Source: Bacillota bacterium (GTDB lineage: Bacteria; Bacillota; Clostridia; Lachnospirales; Lachnospiraceae). From it: a DNA stretch of 64,000 nucleotides. The DNA lies in assembly GCA_023411215.1 (NCBI GenBank), contig JAEYOY010000065.1, forward strand, positions 21,018 to 85,017, in the 5' to 3' direction. Shown one piece after another: positions 1 to 9,494 of the stretch (positions are counted from its first letter, which is position 1; every line of letters begins with the position of its first letter). The notes beneath the pieces are model-generated. The model worked only from the letters and a program-made list of their open reading frames with translations, was not told the DNA's origin and did not search any database. Made by a program: the position numbers and the translations under genes.

Positions 1-106
1 GTATTACATCCATCGAACTTTTCACTACTAGAAACGAGCTACCCCAGATTAATGTTGCAATAAATAATGCAATCTTCGCTGCTATAGCGTGCTTTTGATT
101 GTTCAT
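1..106 (-). CDS. EamA/DMT-family transporter, N-terminal fragment
   Basis: The reverse strand opens with ATG at 106 and reads about 35 residues before leaving the window: a charged start (MNNQKHAIAAK) followed by a first membrane helix containing LIWGSSFLVVK. The WGSSF motif in helix 1 is typical of EamA (drug/metabolite transporter) permeases, usually about 300 residues with ten helices. A GGTAGGA ribosome site lies upstream of the ATG. The substrate cannot be told, and only the first helix is visible, so the family call rests on this motif. Confidence 0.6.
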   Translation of the reverse strand, partial: MNNQKHAIAAKIALFIATLIWGSSFLVVKSSMDVI

Positions 107-256
107 ACCGTGTCCTACCAAGCTTTCCTAAAGTGTAATCTAACGGATGCTTCTACATCCGTTTGCCTATTTTACCACAATTTGATTCATCCTTCAATCA
201 TAATTATGGTTATGTATTACCAAAACCTGTATATCACAGATTTTGGCATTGCCACT

Positions 257-1018
257 CTACGGGATGCGATGATTCCTTCTATTTCTGCTTGGATACATAG
301 AAGGATATGGTAATATCTCAGGGTCATTTTTATCACATGGCATACAGCTCGACTGTCTGAAGCAGAGAAACCAGTCCAGACAGTATTGGTTTTCGTAGGT
401 CCGCTCTACACGTTCCAGTGCTGCTCCGCAGGTTCCTGGTGGCGGAAGGATCACGTCATCACAGGGCAACCAATTTGCCGGAGTTGCTACCTTCTCACAA
501 TCCGCCTTCTGTAATGCCATGATAATTCTCATTATCTCTTGCATATTGCGGCCAGTGGAAGCTGGATAATAAAGAATTGTCCGGATCATTCCGGTGGGAT
601 CAATAATAAATACCGCCCTAACCGTTGCTGTTGTTGAATTATTCGGATGCAACATTCCGTACATTTTTGCAATATCCATAGAAATATCTGCAATTAGCGG
701 AAAGGTTACCTCCACATGCTTAATATCCTTCCACACCAATTCTCTTATCTTTCTAAGCCATGCAATATGGGAATAGATCGAATCAATGGAAAGACCTACC
801 AGCTCTGTATTCAAGGCTTTGAATTCATTGATCATAGATGCAAACGTCATAAATTCTGTGGTACAAACTGGGGTGAAGTCTGCCGGATGACTGAAGAGAA
901 CAACCCAACAGCCATAGTAATCTTGCGGGAAGTCTATCTCACCCTGAGTTGTAATCGCATGAAAGGCAGGTGCCATATCCCCTATTAAGGGCATGCGGTA
1001 GCTCTTGTCTTCTTCCAT
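257..1018 (-). CDS. 1-Cys peroxiredoxin, Prx6/AhpC-TSA family
   Basis: Thiol peroxidase that reduces hydrogen peroxide and organic peroxides in the cytoplasm. The 253-residue protein has the peroxidatic motif HPADFTPVCTTE with Cys52, followed by the long C-terminal dimerisation part usual in Prx6-type enzymes (about 210-220 residues). The ATG at 1018 is preceded by AGGAGGT; the frame is open further upstream but without a ribosome site. The C-terminal tail holds further cysteines (WLPCDD, TCGAA, CLDWFLC, SSCMPCDK) and runs some 30 residues past the usual end, finishing in a basic stretch. Standing alone, it is probably part of oxidative-stress defence in an anaerobe. Confidence 0.9.
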   Translation of the reverse strand: MEEDKSYRMPLIGDMAPAFHAITTQGEIDFPQDYYGCWVVLFSHPADFTPVCTTEFMTFASMINEFKALNTELVGLSIDSIYSHIAWLRKIRELVWKDIKHVEVTFPLIADISMDIAKMYGMLHPNNSTTATVRAVFIIDPTGMIRTILYYPASTGRNMQEIMRIIMALQKADCEKVATPANWLPCDDVILPPPGTCGAALERVERTYENQYCLDWFLCFRQSSCMPCDKNDPEILPYPSMYPSRNRRNHRIP

Positions 1019-1189
1019 AACTACCTCCTGTAAAAGCATCCTGTGATAAAATCCTGCCGGAATTAAAACAGCCGGAATTCGGAGTATTAACATTCAAAAT
1101 CCTATCATCACATTGATGCCTTCTTATTATCTTGATATTATAAAGATATGTCACAGAACACTATCTGCTACCGGAATACGAACAAATAC

Positions 1190-1276
1190 GGCTGTCCCAA
1201 AACGGATTCATTAGCATAGGACAGAGATATTGGTATCCCTTGCCTTTGCTAACAATGCATGTTTTGATACAGCCTC
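1190..1276 (-). terminator. Large imperfect hairpin after the 4Fe-4S gene
   Basis: GGCTGTCCCAAAAC at the left pairs with GTTTTGATACAGCC at the right, with further pairing (TTAGCA/TGCTAA and ATGCAT/AATGAAT) towards the loop. It lies just downstream of the minus-strand 4Fe-4S gene and could end its transcript. No clean U-tract follows, so a repeat-derived hairpin is equally possible. Confidence 0.4.
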
Positions 1277-1323
1277 TTACATTGATTTATTACTATTAAT
1301 TTGATCTCGTTTTTTTGAAAGGT

Positions 1324-2094
1324 TTAATCCTCTAGAATTGCTCCGTCGGTACTAATGGTTATTACTCTCCAGGGTATCATGACACCGCTGTTCGCCATTG
1401 CAGACTTCACAGCATGAACGATACCTCCACAGCAAGGAACCTCCATACGGATTACTGTCAGGCTTTTAATGTCATTTGCTTTAAGAATCTGTGTCAGCTT
1501 CACGGAGTAATCTACTTCATCCAGCTTAGGACATCCAATCAGTGTAATTTTATTCTTCATAAACTGATGGAAATCACCAAAAGCATACGCGGTACAATCA
1601 GCAGCTATTAGTAAGTTTGCATTCTGAAAATAGGGTGCATTCGGAGGAACCAATTGTATCTGAACCGGCCATTGTCTCAACATGGAAGGTGTCGTAGACG
1701 GTACTTCAAGCGGTGTCTGTGAAGCTGGCTGTGCCTCCTGTCTCTGTAAGCTCATCGCTCTTGAGCCGGGGCATCCACCACCGGAGAAGCCATTCTGATG
1801 AGCATGATGACCAGACTCCTCTTCCTTCTTACTATGTTTTGCTTCATCTGCCTTCTTCTTCTCGATATTACGCTTCACTTCCGCTTCATTATATTCCAAT
1901 GCTTCTCTTTCTTCGAAGTTAATTGCGTTTGTCGGGCATACCGGAAGGCAATAACCAAGGCCGTCGCAATAGTCATCTCTAAGCAGCTTTGCTTTTCCAT
2001 TAACTAAACCAATCGCTGATTCATGGCAGGCATTTACGCACAAACCACAACCATTGCACAATTCCTCGTCTATCTTAATTATTTTTCGTATCAT
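1324..2094 (-). CDS. 4Fe-4S dicluster protein with C-terminal Cys-containing domain
   Basis: 256 residues. The N-terminus is a bacterial-type 2[4Fe-4S] ferredoxin domain (CNGCGLCVNAC near residue 13 and CDGLGYCLPVCP near 43). A charged linker (about 70-95) leads to HHAHQNGF-SGGGCPGS. The C-terminal half (about 140-256) has the conserved elements ADCTAYAFGDFH, LIGCPKLD and RMEVPCCGG found in a widespread clostridial Fe-S protein family of unknown exact reaction. Start chosen from GGAGGATATGAA before the ATG. It probably moves electrons or senses redox state; no partner gene adjoins it. Confidence 0.8.
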   Translation of the reverse strand: MIRKIIKIDEELCNGCGLCVNACHESAIGLVNGKAKLLRDDYCDGLGYCLPVCPTNAINFEEREALEYNEAEVKRNIEKKKADEAKHSKKEEESGHHAHQNGFSGGGCPGSRAMSLQRQEAQPASQTPLEVPSTTPSMLRQWPVQIQLVPPNAPYFQNANLLIAADCTAYAFGDFHQFMKNKITLIGCPKLDEVDYSVKLTQILKANDIKSLTVIRMEVPCCGGIVHAVKSAMANSGVMIPWRVITISTDGAILED

Positions 2095-2225
2095 TTCATA
2101 TCCTCCATCGACGATCCTATTGTATCCTGTTATATTCTATCTCTCATTGTTTTCAATTACGTATTATCAACTTCTGTACCTATTATATCGTCAATTATGG
2201 ACATTGAATGTAGCCATGGCTACAT

Positions 2226-2675
2226 TCATAAAAACAATATACTGAATGCTATAAGAAAAAATCCTCCTAGCAGAAAAGTGAAACGATTTATTGCAAAACC
2301 TATCACAGCATGTTTATGAGAAACTCCGTCATTATTGGTGTTATTGTGTTCCTGTAAAATAGTCTGGAGAAGCCAATGATTTGCTGCTATATCACTCCTT
2401 GCCCCCCAACTGTTTAAGCCCTTACTAGATGAGCCCCCGTACATTATCATGAAAAGTCCTAATATAACAATAAGACAACCTGCACTAAAGGCAGCATCCT
2501 GAATCTTATAATTGTTACGACTTGCAATCAAGTATGCAATCAAGAAGCTGACAGCTGCATAAATGAAACCTATGACCGAAAAAATCATAGTTTTTATTAA
2601 AAATCTTTTACATTTAACCTTAAAATCTACTTCTTCCTCATCATAATTATAACCTTTCTTATTCCAAACCCCCAT
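2226..2675 (-). CDS. Small membrane protein of unknown function
   Basis: About 149 residues from ATG 2675, which has an AAAGGCGGG ribosome site; the frame opens earlier but that part looks untranslated. After a charged N-terminus (MGVWNKKGYNYDEEEVDFKVK) come two hydrophobic helices (about 27-50 and 61-79), a polar loop (SKGLNSWGARSDIAANHW, then an Asn-rich stretch) and a last helix at the C-terminus. No enzymatic motif seen and the family is not recognised. The gene stands alone between the Fe-S gene and tdk. Confidence 0.65.
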   Translation of the reverse strand: MGVWNKKGYNYDEEEVDFKVKCKRFLIKTMIFSVIGFIYAAVSFLIAYLIASRNNYKIQDAAFSAGCLIVILGLFMIMYGGSSSKGLNSWGARSDIAANHWLLQTILQEHNNTNNDGVSHKHAVIGFAINRFTFLLGGFFLIAFSILFL

Positions 2676-2837
2676 AAATACCCGCCTTTCGTATATGCTT
2701 AATAATACAATATACAATTATTTTAACATCTAATCGGATTAATGGCATTAGAAATACATTAAGAAATGTCAGCTTGATATATGTATTTATGAATCATATA
2801 GAAGATAATTTTGCACACTGTTTCGTTTTCTCGAATC

Positions 2838-2898
2838 AAAAGGCTCCTTATCACTCACACCATTAATTCTTTCAGCGTGTTTGCGAACAGGAGCCTTT
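2838..2898 (-). terminator. Putative tdk terminator
   Basis: AAAGGCTCCT and AGGAGCCTTT form a 10-bp stem around a long loop of about 40 nt, 22 nt after the tdk stop. The minus-strand transcript reads GGAGCCTTTTGATT at its end, a weak U-rich tail. Confidence 0.5.
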
Positions 2899-2919
2899 CT
2901 ATCTTATGATTTCGATAAT

Positions 2920-3507
2920 TTACTTTTCGCCTCGTTGTTCCTTCTGCTTTTCTATAAAGCATTGATAACACATGGCTGTATAGCAATCATTACCACCGAT
3001 TAATATCTGCTCACCTTCCGTGATGATCTTTCCGTTCTGATCCAGTCGGACATTCACGGTTGCTTTTCTTCCACAGGAGCAGATTGTCTTAATCTCGGTA
3101 ATCGAATCTGCTATCTCCATCAGACGTTTACTTCCAGGAAACATTTTGGTACGAAAGTCTGCACGAAGACCAAAGCATAGCACCGGGATATTATAATCAA
3201 TTACCAACATAGATAACTGATTCACCTGTTCCTCGGATAAAAACTGACTTTCATCAGCGATGATAACATCCACCTGGGATGCTAATCTTTGAAAGCTTTG
3301 ATAGATATCCTCTTCCGGCGGAAATACATAAGCAGGTGAAGACAGCCCCGCGCGGGACTTTACTACACCCACACCATCTCTGCTGTCGATCTGTGGCTTA
3401 ATCAGCCACACTCTCATTCCTCGTTCTTCATAATTGAACTTCGTAATTAATGCCTGGGCTGTCTTAGAGCTTCCCATCACACCGTATTTGAAATATAATT
3501 TTGCCAT
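2920..3507 (-). CDS. tdk: Thymidine kinase (type II)
   Basis: Phosphorylates thymidine to dTMP with ATP in the salvage pathway. 195 residues, the usual size. The N-terminal P-loop is GVMGSSKTAQAL (residues 9-20); the catalytic IIADESQFL motif follows near residue 83. The C-terminal lasso has structural Zn cysteines CSC (about 143-145) and CYQC (about 180-183). It lies directly downstream of the nucleoside ABC importer genes on the opposite side of a 190-nt gap and on the same strand order, which fits a nucleoside salvage neighbourhood. A weak TAGGTAGG ribosome site precedes the ATG. Confidence 0.93.
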   Translation of the reverse strand: MAKLYFKYGVMGSSKTAQALITKFNYEERGMRVWLIKPQIDSRDGVGVVKSRAGLSSPAYVFPPEEDIYQSFQRLASQVDVIIADESQFLSEEQVNQLSMLVIDYNIPVLCFGLRADFRTKMFPGSKRLMEIADSITEIKTICSCGRKATVNVRLDQNGKIITEGEQILIGGNDCYTAMCYQCFIEKQKEQRGEK

Positions 3508-3697
3508 ATTATTTACGATACCTACCTATCATTAATTTGTGTCCTGTGAATTCTTTATACTTAGGGGTTACTCCAATCCGGAAGAACGAGGAGTTCACTC
3601 CAATGTGCGAATTTCGAAGCCCCAACAATAGAATGCATGCTTTACGAGCTTTCTATCATCTTGAGTAATGCGATATTGCATTTTCAATTTCACCTTA

Positions 3698-4663
3698 TTA
3701 GCGTGTACTCTTATCGTAAGGAATACCCTCTGCCTTGGGTGCTCTTGATTTCTTAGAGGTAAAGACAAGAACTATCATGGTTGCAATGTAAGGCAGCATC
3801 TTGTAAAAGGCCTGATTAAGCTCCAGCTTATGGAGGAAAGGAATTAATGCCACCGAATAAGCCAAGGTTCTTAGGAATGCAAAGAACATTGCTGCAAATA
3901 GAATTCTCCAAGGCTTCCACTGGCCAAAGATCATTACCGCTAAAGCAAGGAAACCAAAGCCGGCTACACCGGTATGTCCGTTTACATTACCATCCATAAC
4001 TCCTACCGAATAGAAGAAACCTCCGACACCACCAAGGATACCGGATAATCCTACTCCATAGTATCTCATGCGATGTACATTGATACCAACGGAGTCAGCT
4101 GCATGAGGATGCTCGCCACAAGCACGCAGACGAAGACCGAATTTCGTCATATAGAAGATGATTACAGAGATAACTAACAATAATAAACCGATGTAAACAG
4201 TAATATAGGTGTTCTTAAAGAACATATCTCCCAGCAAAGGAATCTTACTTAAGCCAGGTACTTCTCTAATATAGAAGTTTATACTAGTAGTAATACCGTC
4301 ACTGTTAAACTTCATCTTTGAAAAAAGTAAGATAACAGCAGGGATTAACATATTTAATGCCGTTCCTGATATCGTCTGGTCAGCTTTCATATTGATTGCA
4401 GCAAAAGCCAAAAGCATGGAATAGAGAACTCCTGCAATAGCTGCTACAAGCATACCAACTAGCAGAACGAACTGAGGATGCATTCCGGTCCCTTGAATGA
4501 AATAAACAGTAAGGCAACCAAAGAATGCACCAAATAACATAATACCTTCCAGAGCAATATTAATGACGCCGCTTCGCTCACTGAACATACCGCCGAGAGC
4601 TACTAATAATAAAGGAATTGCTACAGGAAGCATATTTTGAATCAAATAAAATAATGTATCCAT
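3698..4663 (-). CDS. nupQ: Nucleoside ABC importer, permease 2 (NupQ-like)
   Basis: Inner-membrane permease of a BMP-family (purine) nucleoside importer. 321 residues, with about 8-9 hydrophobic helices starting FYLIQNMLPVAIPLLLVALGG and the family motif ERSGVINIALEGIMLFGA near residue 30. It begins 2 nt after the stop of the partner permease with TAAGGAGG as ribosome site, so the two are translationally coupled. Last gene of a four-gene unit BMP lipoprotein-ATPase-permease-permease, the same order as Bacillus subtilis nupNOPQ. Confidence 0.88.
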   Translation of the reverse strand: MDTLFYLIQNMLPVAIPLLLVALGGMFSERSGVINIALEGIMLFGAFFGCLTVYFIQGTGMHPQFVLLVGMLVAAIAGVLYSMLLAFAAINMKADQTISGTALNMLIPAVILLFSKMKFNSDGITTSINFYIREVPGLSKIPLLGDMFFKNTYITVYIGLLLLVISVIIFYMTKFGLRLRACGEHPHAADSVGINVHRMRYYGVGLSGILGGVGGFFYSVGVMDGNVNGHTGVAGFGFLALAVMIFGQWKPWRILFAAMFFAFLRTLAYSVALIPFLHKLELNQAFYKMLPYIATMIVLVFTSKKSRAPKAEGIPYDKSTR

Positions 4664-4665
4664 TC

Positions 4666-5808
4666 CTACGCCTCCTTACCTTTCTTTGTATTGTCTGTCA
4701 GATTTTTTATTTCCTGTCGATTCTCTCTTCTCCGTTTTATAAATCTTGCAAAGGTAGCATTCATGATTAATGCGAAGGCGGAGAAATAAATAATTACTGC
4801 GATAACGACATCTATAATCTCCGGCTTATAACCAAGTAAGCTGGCTAATGTACCGCCTCTTCCGATATGTGATATGAATAAGGCCGAGAAGATGGTTCCA
4901 ATCGGATTCGCAAAACCGAGTAATGCAACCGCAATACCGTTAAAGCCAGCAGAGGCAATAACACTGATCGGCTCATAGGTCATACTGCTTCCCGCAATGG
5001 TAGAGGGTGCAAGAATAGCAAAAGCACCACCAAGGCCGGAAAGTGCACCGGCGATTACCATGGTTAAAATGGTATTTCTCTTATCATTCATACCGGCATA
5101 CTTACTGGCAAACTTATTTAATCCAGTTGCCTTAAGCTCGTAACCGAAGGTAGTTTTATTCAGCGTAATATGCAAAAGGATAGCAATCACAATCGCTATA
5201 ATGATAGCTATATTCGCATTGGAATAAGGAATTCCAAGTGATGGTATCTGCGAGGATGTCGGCAGATAAGCTGTTCTTGTCTTAGTGGATATATACATGA
5301 CTGAATTACCCTGAACCAGCATATCCACCAGATACATTCCAATATAGTTGAACATGATCGAGGTAATAACTTCATTTACATTAAATAACGCCTTCAGTAT
5401 ACCGGGAATAAAGCCCCAGATCATACCTCCGATCAAGCCTGCAAGAACACATACCAGCCAATGAATGGAAGCTGGCATCGGCCACATAAAGCCAACGTAT
5501 AATGCAAAGAACATACCCATGGTATATTGGCCGGAGGAACCTATGTTGAATAAGCCCATCTTGAAAGCAAAGCCAACACTTAAACCGGTCATTAAAATTG
5601 GCGTTGCATAATAAAGTACATCACCAAGTCTGGAAAATCCACCAAACAAAACCCTTCCAAAGCCGGCAAAGGAATTTGCGGGAAGAGCTACAATCATGAT
5701 AATAAAGCCGAATACCAGACCCAATGCGATTGCTAACAGTGCGGCCGTAAAGGAGGAGAAGCCTTTGGTCTTTGTAATACTCTTCACTGAAAATTTATCA
5801 CTGCGCAT
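4666..5808 (-). CDS. nupP: Nucleoside ABC importer, permease 1 (NupP-like)
   Basis: Integral membrane permease, 380 residues from ATG 5808, which has GGAAAGGAG at the right spacing and overlaps the end of the ATPase gene by 11 nt. Family motif FKMGLFNIGSSGQYTMGMFFA follows the third helix, and EPISVIASAGFNGIAVALLG lies in the C-terminal half; both are typical of BPD_transp_2 permeases that work with BMP lipoproteins. Forms the heterodimeric channel with the gene downstream. The C-terminus is strongly basic and polar (KRRRENRQE). Confidence 0.88.
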   Translation of the reverse strand: MRSDKFSVKSITKTKGFSSFTAALLAIALGLVFGFIIMIVALPANSFAGFGRVLFGGFSRLGDVLYYATPILMTGLSVGFAFKMGLFNIGSSGQYTMGMFFALYVGFMWPMPASIHWLVCVLAGLIGGMIWGFIPGILKALFNVNEVITSIMFNYIGMYLVDMLVQGNSVMYISTKTRTAYLPTSSQIPSLGIPYSNANIAIIIAIVIAILLHITLNKTTFGYELKATGLNKFASKYAGMNDKRNTILTMVIAGALSGLGGAFAILAPSTIAGSSMTYEPISVIASAGFNGIAVALLGFANPIGTIFSALFISHIGRGGTLASLLGYKPEIIDVVIAVIIYFSAFALIMNATFARFIKRRRENRQEIKNLTDNTKKGKEA

Positions 5809-7345
5809 GTTTGTTCTCCTTTCCAATATTACGTTTTGCACCGGACATGTAGAGACCAAGCTCTTGAACTGTGGTTTGCTTTGGATCAAGCTCTCCAACA
5901 ATTTCACCTTCATACATGACAAGGATACGGTCACTGACATTCATAACCTCGTCCAACTCTAAGGATACCAGTAATACTCCTTTGCCCTTATCCCTGTTGT
6001 CAACCAACTGCTTATGAATAAATTCAATTGCTCCGACATCCAGACCACGGGTAGGCTGTACAGCAACCAGCAGCTCATGCTGTTTGTCCAACTCTCTTGC
6101 AATAATTGCTTTCTGCTGATTACCACCGGACATACTTCTGGTAACGGTAATTGCACCCTGACCGCTTCTTACATCGTACTGATTGATCAATTTATCAGCA
6201 TAATCACGAACCGCAGTATGATTGATAAAACCATTCTTCTGGAACTCTCTCTGCCAATAACGTTGTAAAACAATATTATCCTCCAGGGAGTAATCCAGAA
6301 CCAGACCGTATTTATGGCGGTCCTCGGGAATATGACTCATTCCTGACTTGGAACGATTACGGATGGAGGCCTTGGTAATATCCTTACCTAATAACCGGAT
6401 CTCTCCACCACTCATCTTATCAAGACCTGTTAGGGCTGAAATCAATTCTGTCTGACCGTTGCCCTCAATTCCAGCCAGGCAGACAATCTCTCCTGCCTTC
6501 ACCTCAAAGGATACATTCTTAACTGCATTCTTCTTACTGGTTTTGGATGGAACCGTAACATCTTTAACCGATAAGACAACATCACCGGTGGTGATATCCT
6601 TCTTATCTACGGAAAAATTGATATCTCTGCCTACCATCATCTTGGATAGTTCTTCTTTTGTAGTATTCTTTATATCAACAGTACCGATACACTTACCCTT
6701 ACGAAGCACTGTACAACGATCGGCAACCGACATAATCTCGTTTAATTTGTGTGTAATGAACAGGATTGATTTGCCTTCCTTAGCAAAGCCTCTCATTATT
6801 TCCATAAGCTCATCAATTTCCTGCGGTGTTAAGACAGCAGTCGGTTCGTCAAATATCAGAATATCGTTATCTCGATATAACATTTTTAATATCTCTACAC
6901 GTTGCTGCATACCAACCGAAATCTTCTCGATCAGAGCATCCGGATCAACCTGTAATCCGTATTTCTTACTTAAGGCAAGTACCTTATTTCTTGCTTCCTT
7001 CTTTTGAAGAAATCCCATTTTATTCGGCTCTACACCAAGAATAATATTTTCAAGAACTGTAAATATCTCTACCAGCTTGAAATGTTGATGTACCATTCCG
7101 ATACCAAGACTGTTGGCATCATTCGGGTTATTTAATTTAACAACCTCACCATTCTTCTTAATTTCTCCCTTTTCCGCCTGATAAAGACCAAAAAGAACAC
7201 TCATCAGAGTGGATTTTCCCGCTCCATTTTCGCCAAGCAGCGCATGAATCTCGCCTTTTTTTAGCTGAAGGGTAATATCGTCATTGGCAATAATTCCGGG
7301 GAATTCTTTCGTTATATGAAGCATTTCAATTATATAGTTTTCCAC
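5798..7345 (-). CDS. nupO: Nucleoside ABC importer, ATPase with two ABC domains (NupO-like)
   Basis: 515 residues holding two nucleotide-binding domains. Domain 1 has Walker A GENGAGKST (about 36-44), a signature SVGMQQR and Walker B ILIFDEPTAVL. Domain 2 has a degenerate Walker A, GIEGNGQTEL (about 297-306), signature SGGNQQK and Walker B LLVAVQPTRGLD where the catalytic Glu is Gln, the usual asymmetry of sugar/nucleoside importers. The start is taken as GTG 7345 because GAGGT lies 4 nt upstream and the protein then aligns end-to-end with NupO-type proteins (xxYIIEMLHITKEFPG). An upstream ATG at 7396 has no ribosome site. Confidence 0.9.
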   Translation of the reverse strand: MENYIIEMLHITKEFPGIIANDDITLQLKKGEIHALLGENGAGKSTLMSVLFGLYQAEKGEIKKNGEVVKLNNPNDANSLGIGMVHQHFKLVEIFTVLENIILGVEPNKMGFLQKKEARNKVLALSKKYGLQVDPDALIEKISVGMQQRVEILKMLYRDNDILIFDEPTAVLTPQEIDELMEIMRGFAKEGKSILFITHKLNEIMSVADRCTVLRKGKCIGTVDIKNTTKEELSKMMVGRDINFSVDKKDITTGDVVLSVKDVTVPSKTSKKNAVKNVSFEVKAGEIVCLAGIEGNGQTELISALTGLDKMSGGEIRLLGKDITKASIRNRSKSGMSHIPEDRHKYGLVLDYSLEDNIVLQRYWQREFQKNGFINHTAVRDYADKLINQYDVRSGQGAITVTRSMSGGNQQKAIIARELDKQHELLVAVQPTRGLDVGAIEFIHKQLVDNRDKGKGVLLVSLELDEVMNVSDRILVMYEGEIVGELDPKQTTVQELGLYMSGAKRNIGKENKHAQ

Positions 7346-7526
7346 GTCTACCTCACCATAATCTTTTTTTATAAAATAGTTAACCAACTCATCCAATCTT
7401 TTCTTTAAACCGGAGGAAGCATAATATACAGGCTTTCTAGGTTTGCGTATACGTTCGCATTGTTCACATCAGCTAACACGCAAACAATAGAATTTACATT
7501 TCGTGAACTTTCTATCGCCCTGAATA

Positions 7527-7556
7527 GAAAGAGGGAAAAGGTAGATGCCTTTTCCC
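7527..7556 (-). terminator. Hairpin between lipoprotein and ATPase genes (attenuator-like)
   Basis: GGGAAAAGG and CCTTTTCCC make a 9-bp stem with a 6-nt loop; on the minus strand it is followed by TCTTTCTATTC. It sits downstream of the BMP lipoprotein gene. Such hairpins often let the binding protein be made in excess over the membrane and ATPase subunits. Confidence 0.6.
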
Positions 7557-7619
7557 CCCGAAAATACTTTTACTTACATAAGGCTTCGGCCATAATGCAG
7601 ATAGTATCGTATTTAAAAA

Positions 7620-8753
7620 CTACTGTCTGGTTGTAACAGCAACCTTTACAAGCTTAAGGTTAGTAGTAAGCTCTTCTGAAGTAGCATAACCATTCGGATC
7701 AGCAACGGTAAATGTTCTTACAGGAACTACGGAACCATCAGCAAGAGTTGCAAATACAGCATCATAAGCAGCTTTATCAAAGGATGTGAATCTGTCAAAT
7801 GCATTTGCCTTGTCATCGCCGATAACCGCGGTAGGAAGACCTACGCCGGCATTAGAAGCGTTGAAATAAGTTTCTTTTCCAGCATAAGTATCCCAGCTCT
7901 TTGTCTTGTAGATAGATTCAAGAACTGCAACTACAGAAGCTCCAAGACCCTTAGTAGCGGAAGTGATAACGGTTTCGCTATCATATCTCTGGTCAATATC
8001 AACACCAATAACCTTGGTACCGGACTCAGCTGCTGCAGCCATAACGCTCTTACCAACAGATCCGCCACAAGCGAAGATAACCTGTGTGCCTTCCTGATAC
8101 ATGGTCTTTGCAGTAGCCTTGTTGGTATCAGTCTCAGCAAAGTCACCGGTATAGTGATAAGTAACTGTTACAGAACCATCTGCTAAGCCAAGCTCAGCTG
8201 CAGCTGCTTCAGCACCCTGAAGGAAGCCATAACCAAACGCCTGAACTGCAGGAACTGCCATACCACCCATGAAGCCAAGCTTAGTGTTACCATCTTTAAC
8301 AGCTGCATAACCTGCAAGGTAACCGGACTGCTCTTCTGCATACTTAACACTGGCTACGTTTGTATTCATAGTAAAATCAGTATAATCTGCATTATGAGGA
8401 GCACCATCGAGGAGGATGAACTTAACCTCAGGATACTTATTCTGTGCTTCATAAATCGGAACCTCGAATAAGAAACCAGGTGTTACGATAACCTTTGCAC
8501 CACTGGTAACCGCATTGTCGATTGCTGCAAGATAACCTGCATCGGATGCCTCTTCTGGCTTAATGTACTGATGTGAAATCTTATTTTCTTTCGCAAATTC
8601 AACAACACCTTCCCATGAACCCTGGTTGAAGGATTTGTCATCGATGTTACCCTTGTCTGTGATAAGCGCTATTTCGCTACCACTATTGGCAGCACATGCT
8701 GTCAATGAAAATACCATTGCTAAAACTATTAATGCTGATAAAACTTTTTTCAT
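7620..8753 (-). CDS. nupN: BMP-family substrate-binding lipoprotein (nucleoside importer)
   Basis: Extracytoplasmic receptor of the nucleoside importer. 377 residues: signal peptide MKKVLSALIVLAMVFS and lipobox LTAC with lipidated Cys20, then a BMP (PnrA/Med-type) fold with EIALITDKGNIDDKSFNQG, which contains the conserved DxG..DDxSFNQ purine-binding segment, and EQSGYLAGYAA in mid-protein. GGGAGG lies 8 nt before the ATG and a good promoter lies 93 nt upstream. It is separated from the ATPase gene by 274 nt containing a hairpin. Purine nucleoside binding is inferred from family and order; the exact ligand is not shown. Confidence 0.9.
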   Translation of the reverse strand: MKKVLSALIVLAMVFSLTACAANSGSEIALITDKGNIDDKSFNQGSWEGVVEFAKENKISHQYIKPEEASDAGYLAAIDNAVTSGAKVIVTPGFLFEVPIYEAQNKYPEVKFILLDGAPHNADYTDFTMNTNVASVKYAEEQSGYLAGYAAVKDGNTKLGFMGGMAVPAVQAFGYGFLQGAEAAAAELGLADGSVTVTYHYTGDFAETDTNKATAKTMYQEGTQVIFACGGSVGKSVMAAAAESGTKVIGVDIDQRYDSETVITSATKGLGASVVAVLESIYKTKSWDTYAGKETYFNASNAGVGLPTAVIGDDKANAFDRFTSFDKAAYDAVFATLADGSVVPVRTFTVADPNGYATSEELTTNLKLVKVAVTTRQ

Positions 8754-8845
8754 AAAACTGTCCTCCCTGTTTTAGTTGTAATTATTTTATTTGTCGGAAA
8801 TCTATATACTAATAACGAAAATTTCCGAATAAACACTACATGTGA

Positions 8846-8874
8846 ATAATACCATAAATGGACAAATTATTCAA
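8846..8874 (-). promoter_or_regulatory. Sigma-A-type promoter for the nucleoside importer
   Basis: On the minus strand TTGAAT (8874-8869), a 17-nt spacer and TATTAT (8851-8846). The predicted transcript starts near 8839 and gives an 85-nt leader before the lipoprotein gene. No riboswitch fold was recognised in this leader. Confidence 0.65.
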
Positions 8875-8907
8875 GAGTACCAAACCACTAAAAGTATTTT
8901 TATATTT

Positions 8908-9396
8908 TTACATACTTTTCAGTCTCTTGATAATAATCGCCGCCAAAATACCTATTAATCCGCCTGTAATCACACCGGATACCAATAAAAACGGTAAATA
9001 ATAGATGATATTTATGTTTTCCAATACCAAAATAGAGACAATAATTTGTCCTATATTATGTGCAATTCCTCCGATAATGCTTACACCGACCATACTAAAT
9101 AATTTTGATTTCTGGAAGATTACCATGAGTAGCCAGCTTAACAATCCACCTACAAGGCTAAACATCATCGAGGAAGGACTTCCGAAGGTAAAACCAACCA
9201 GAATGATCCGTATAATGGATAGGGTGAAGGCCTCCTTCACACCCAGCTTATAAATCGCTACTATTACAACCAGGTTGGCTAAACCCAGCTTTATACCAGG
9301 AATTCCTATTGCTAAGGGGAATAAGCTTTCGATGTAACTTAATATAAAAGCAAGTGCTACGAGTAATCCATAGATTGCAATTTTTATAGATTTCAT
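8908..9396 (-). CDS. Gx transporter-family / Hpre_diP_synt_I membrane protein (EetB-like)
   Basis: 162 residues, almost entirely hydrophobic with about five helices; start MKSIKIAIYGLLVALAFILS, then IPGIKLGLANLVVIVAIY, the family hallmark GxKLGLAN, and GIAHNIGQI near residue 112. This is the family once named heptaprenyl diphosphate synthase component I and resembles EetB of flavin-based extracellular electron transfer loci. It follows the NusG-II protein gene by 98 nt and faces the divergent apbE. Real function in this organism is inferred; an ECF-like substrate-binding role is another option. Confidence 0.8.
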   Translation of the reverse strand: MKSIKIAIYGLLVALAFILSYIESLFPLAIGIPGIKLGLANLVVIVAIYKLGVKEAFTLSIIRIILVGFTFGSPSSMMFSLVGGLLSWLLMVIFQKSKLFSMVGVSIIGGIAHNIGQIIVSILVLENINIIYYLPFLLVSGVITGGLIGILAAIIIKRLKSM

Positions 9397-9494
9397 TTAA
9401 ACTCCTTTATCAGTAAACAAAAACATTCTCAGTAATCGCCGATATTATCCTTTGCTTATCTACTCTAACTAATTCTAAGTACAGGTATATTATG

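Noticed and set aside
8754..8840. Purine riboswitch in the leader of the nucleoside importer.
   Set aside because: The leader is only about 85 nt, AT-rich, and shows no conserved three-helix purine aptamer.
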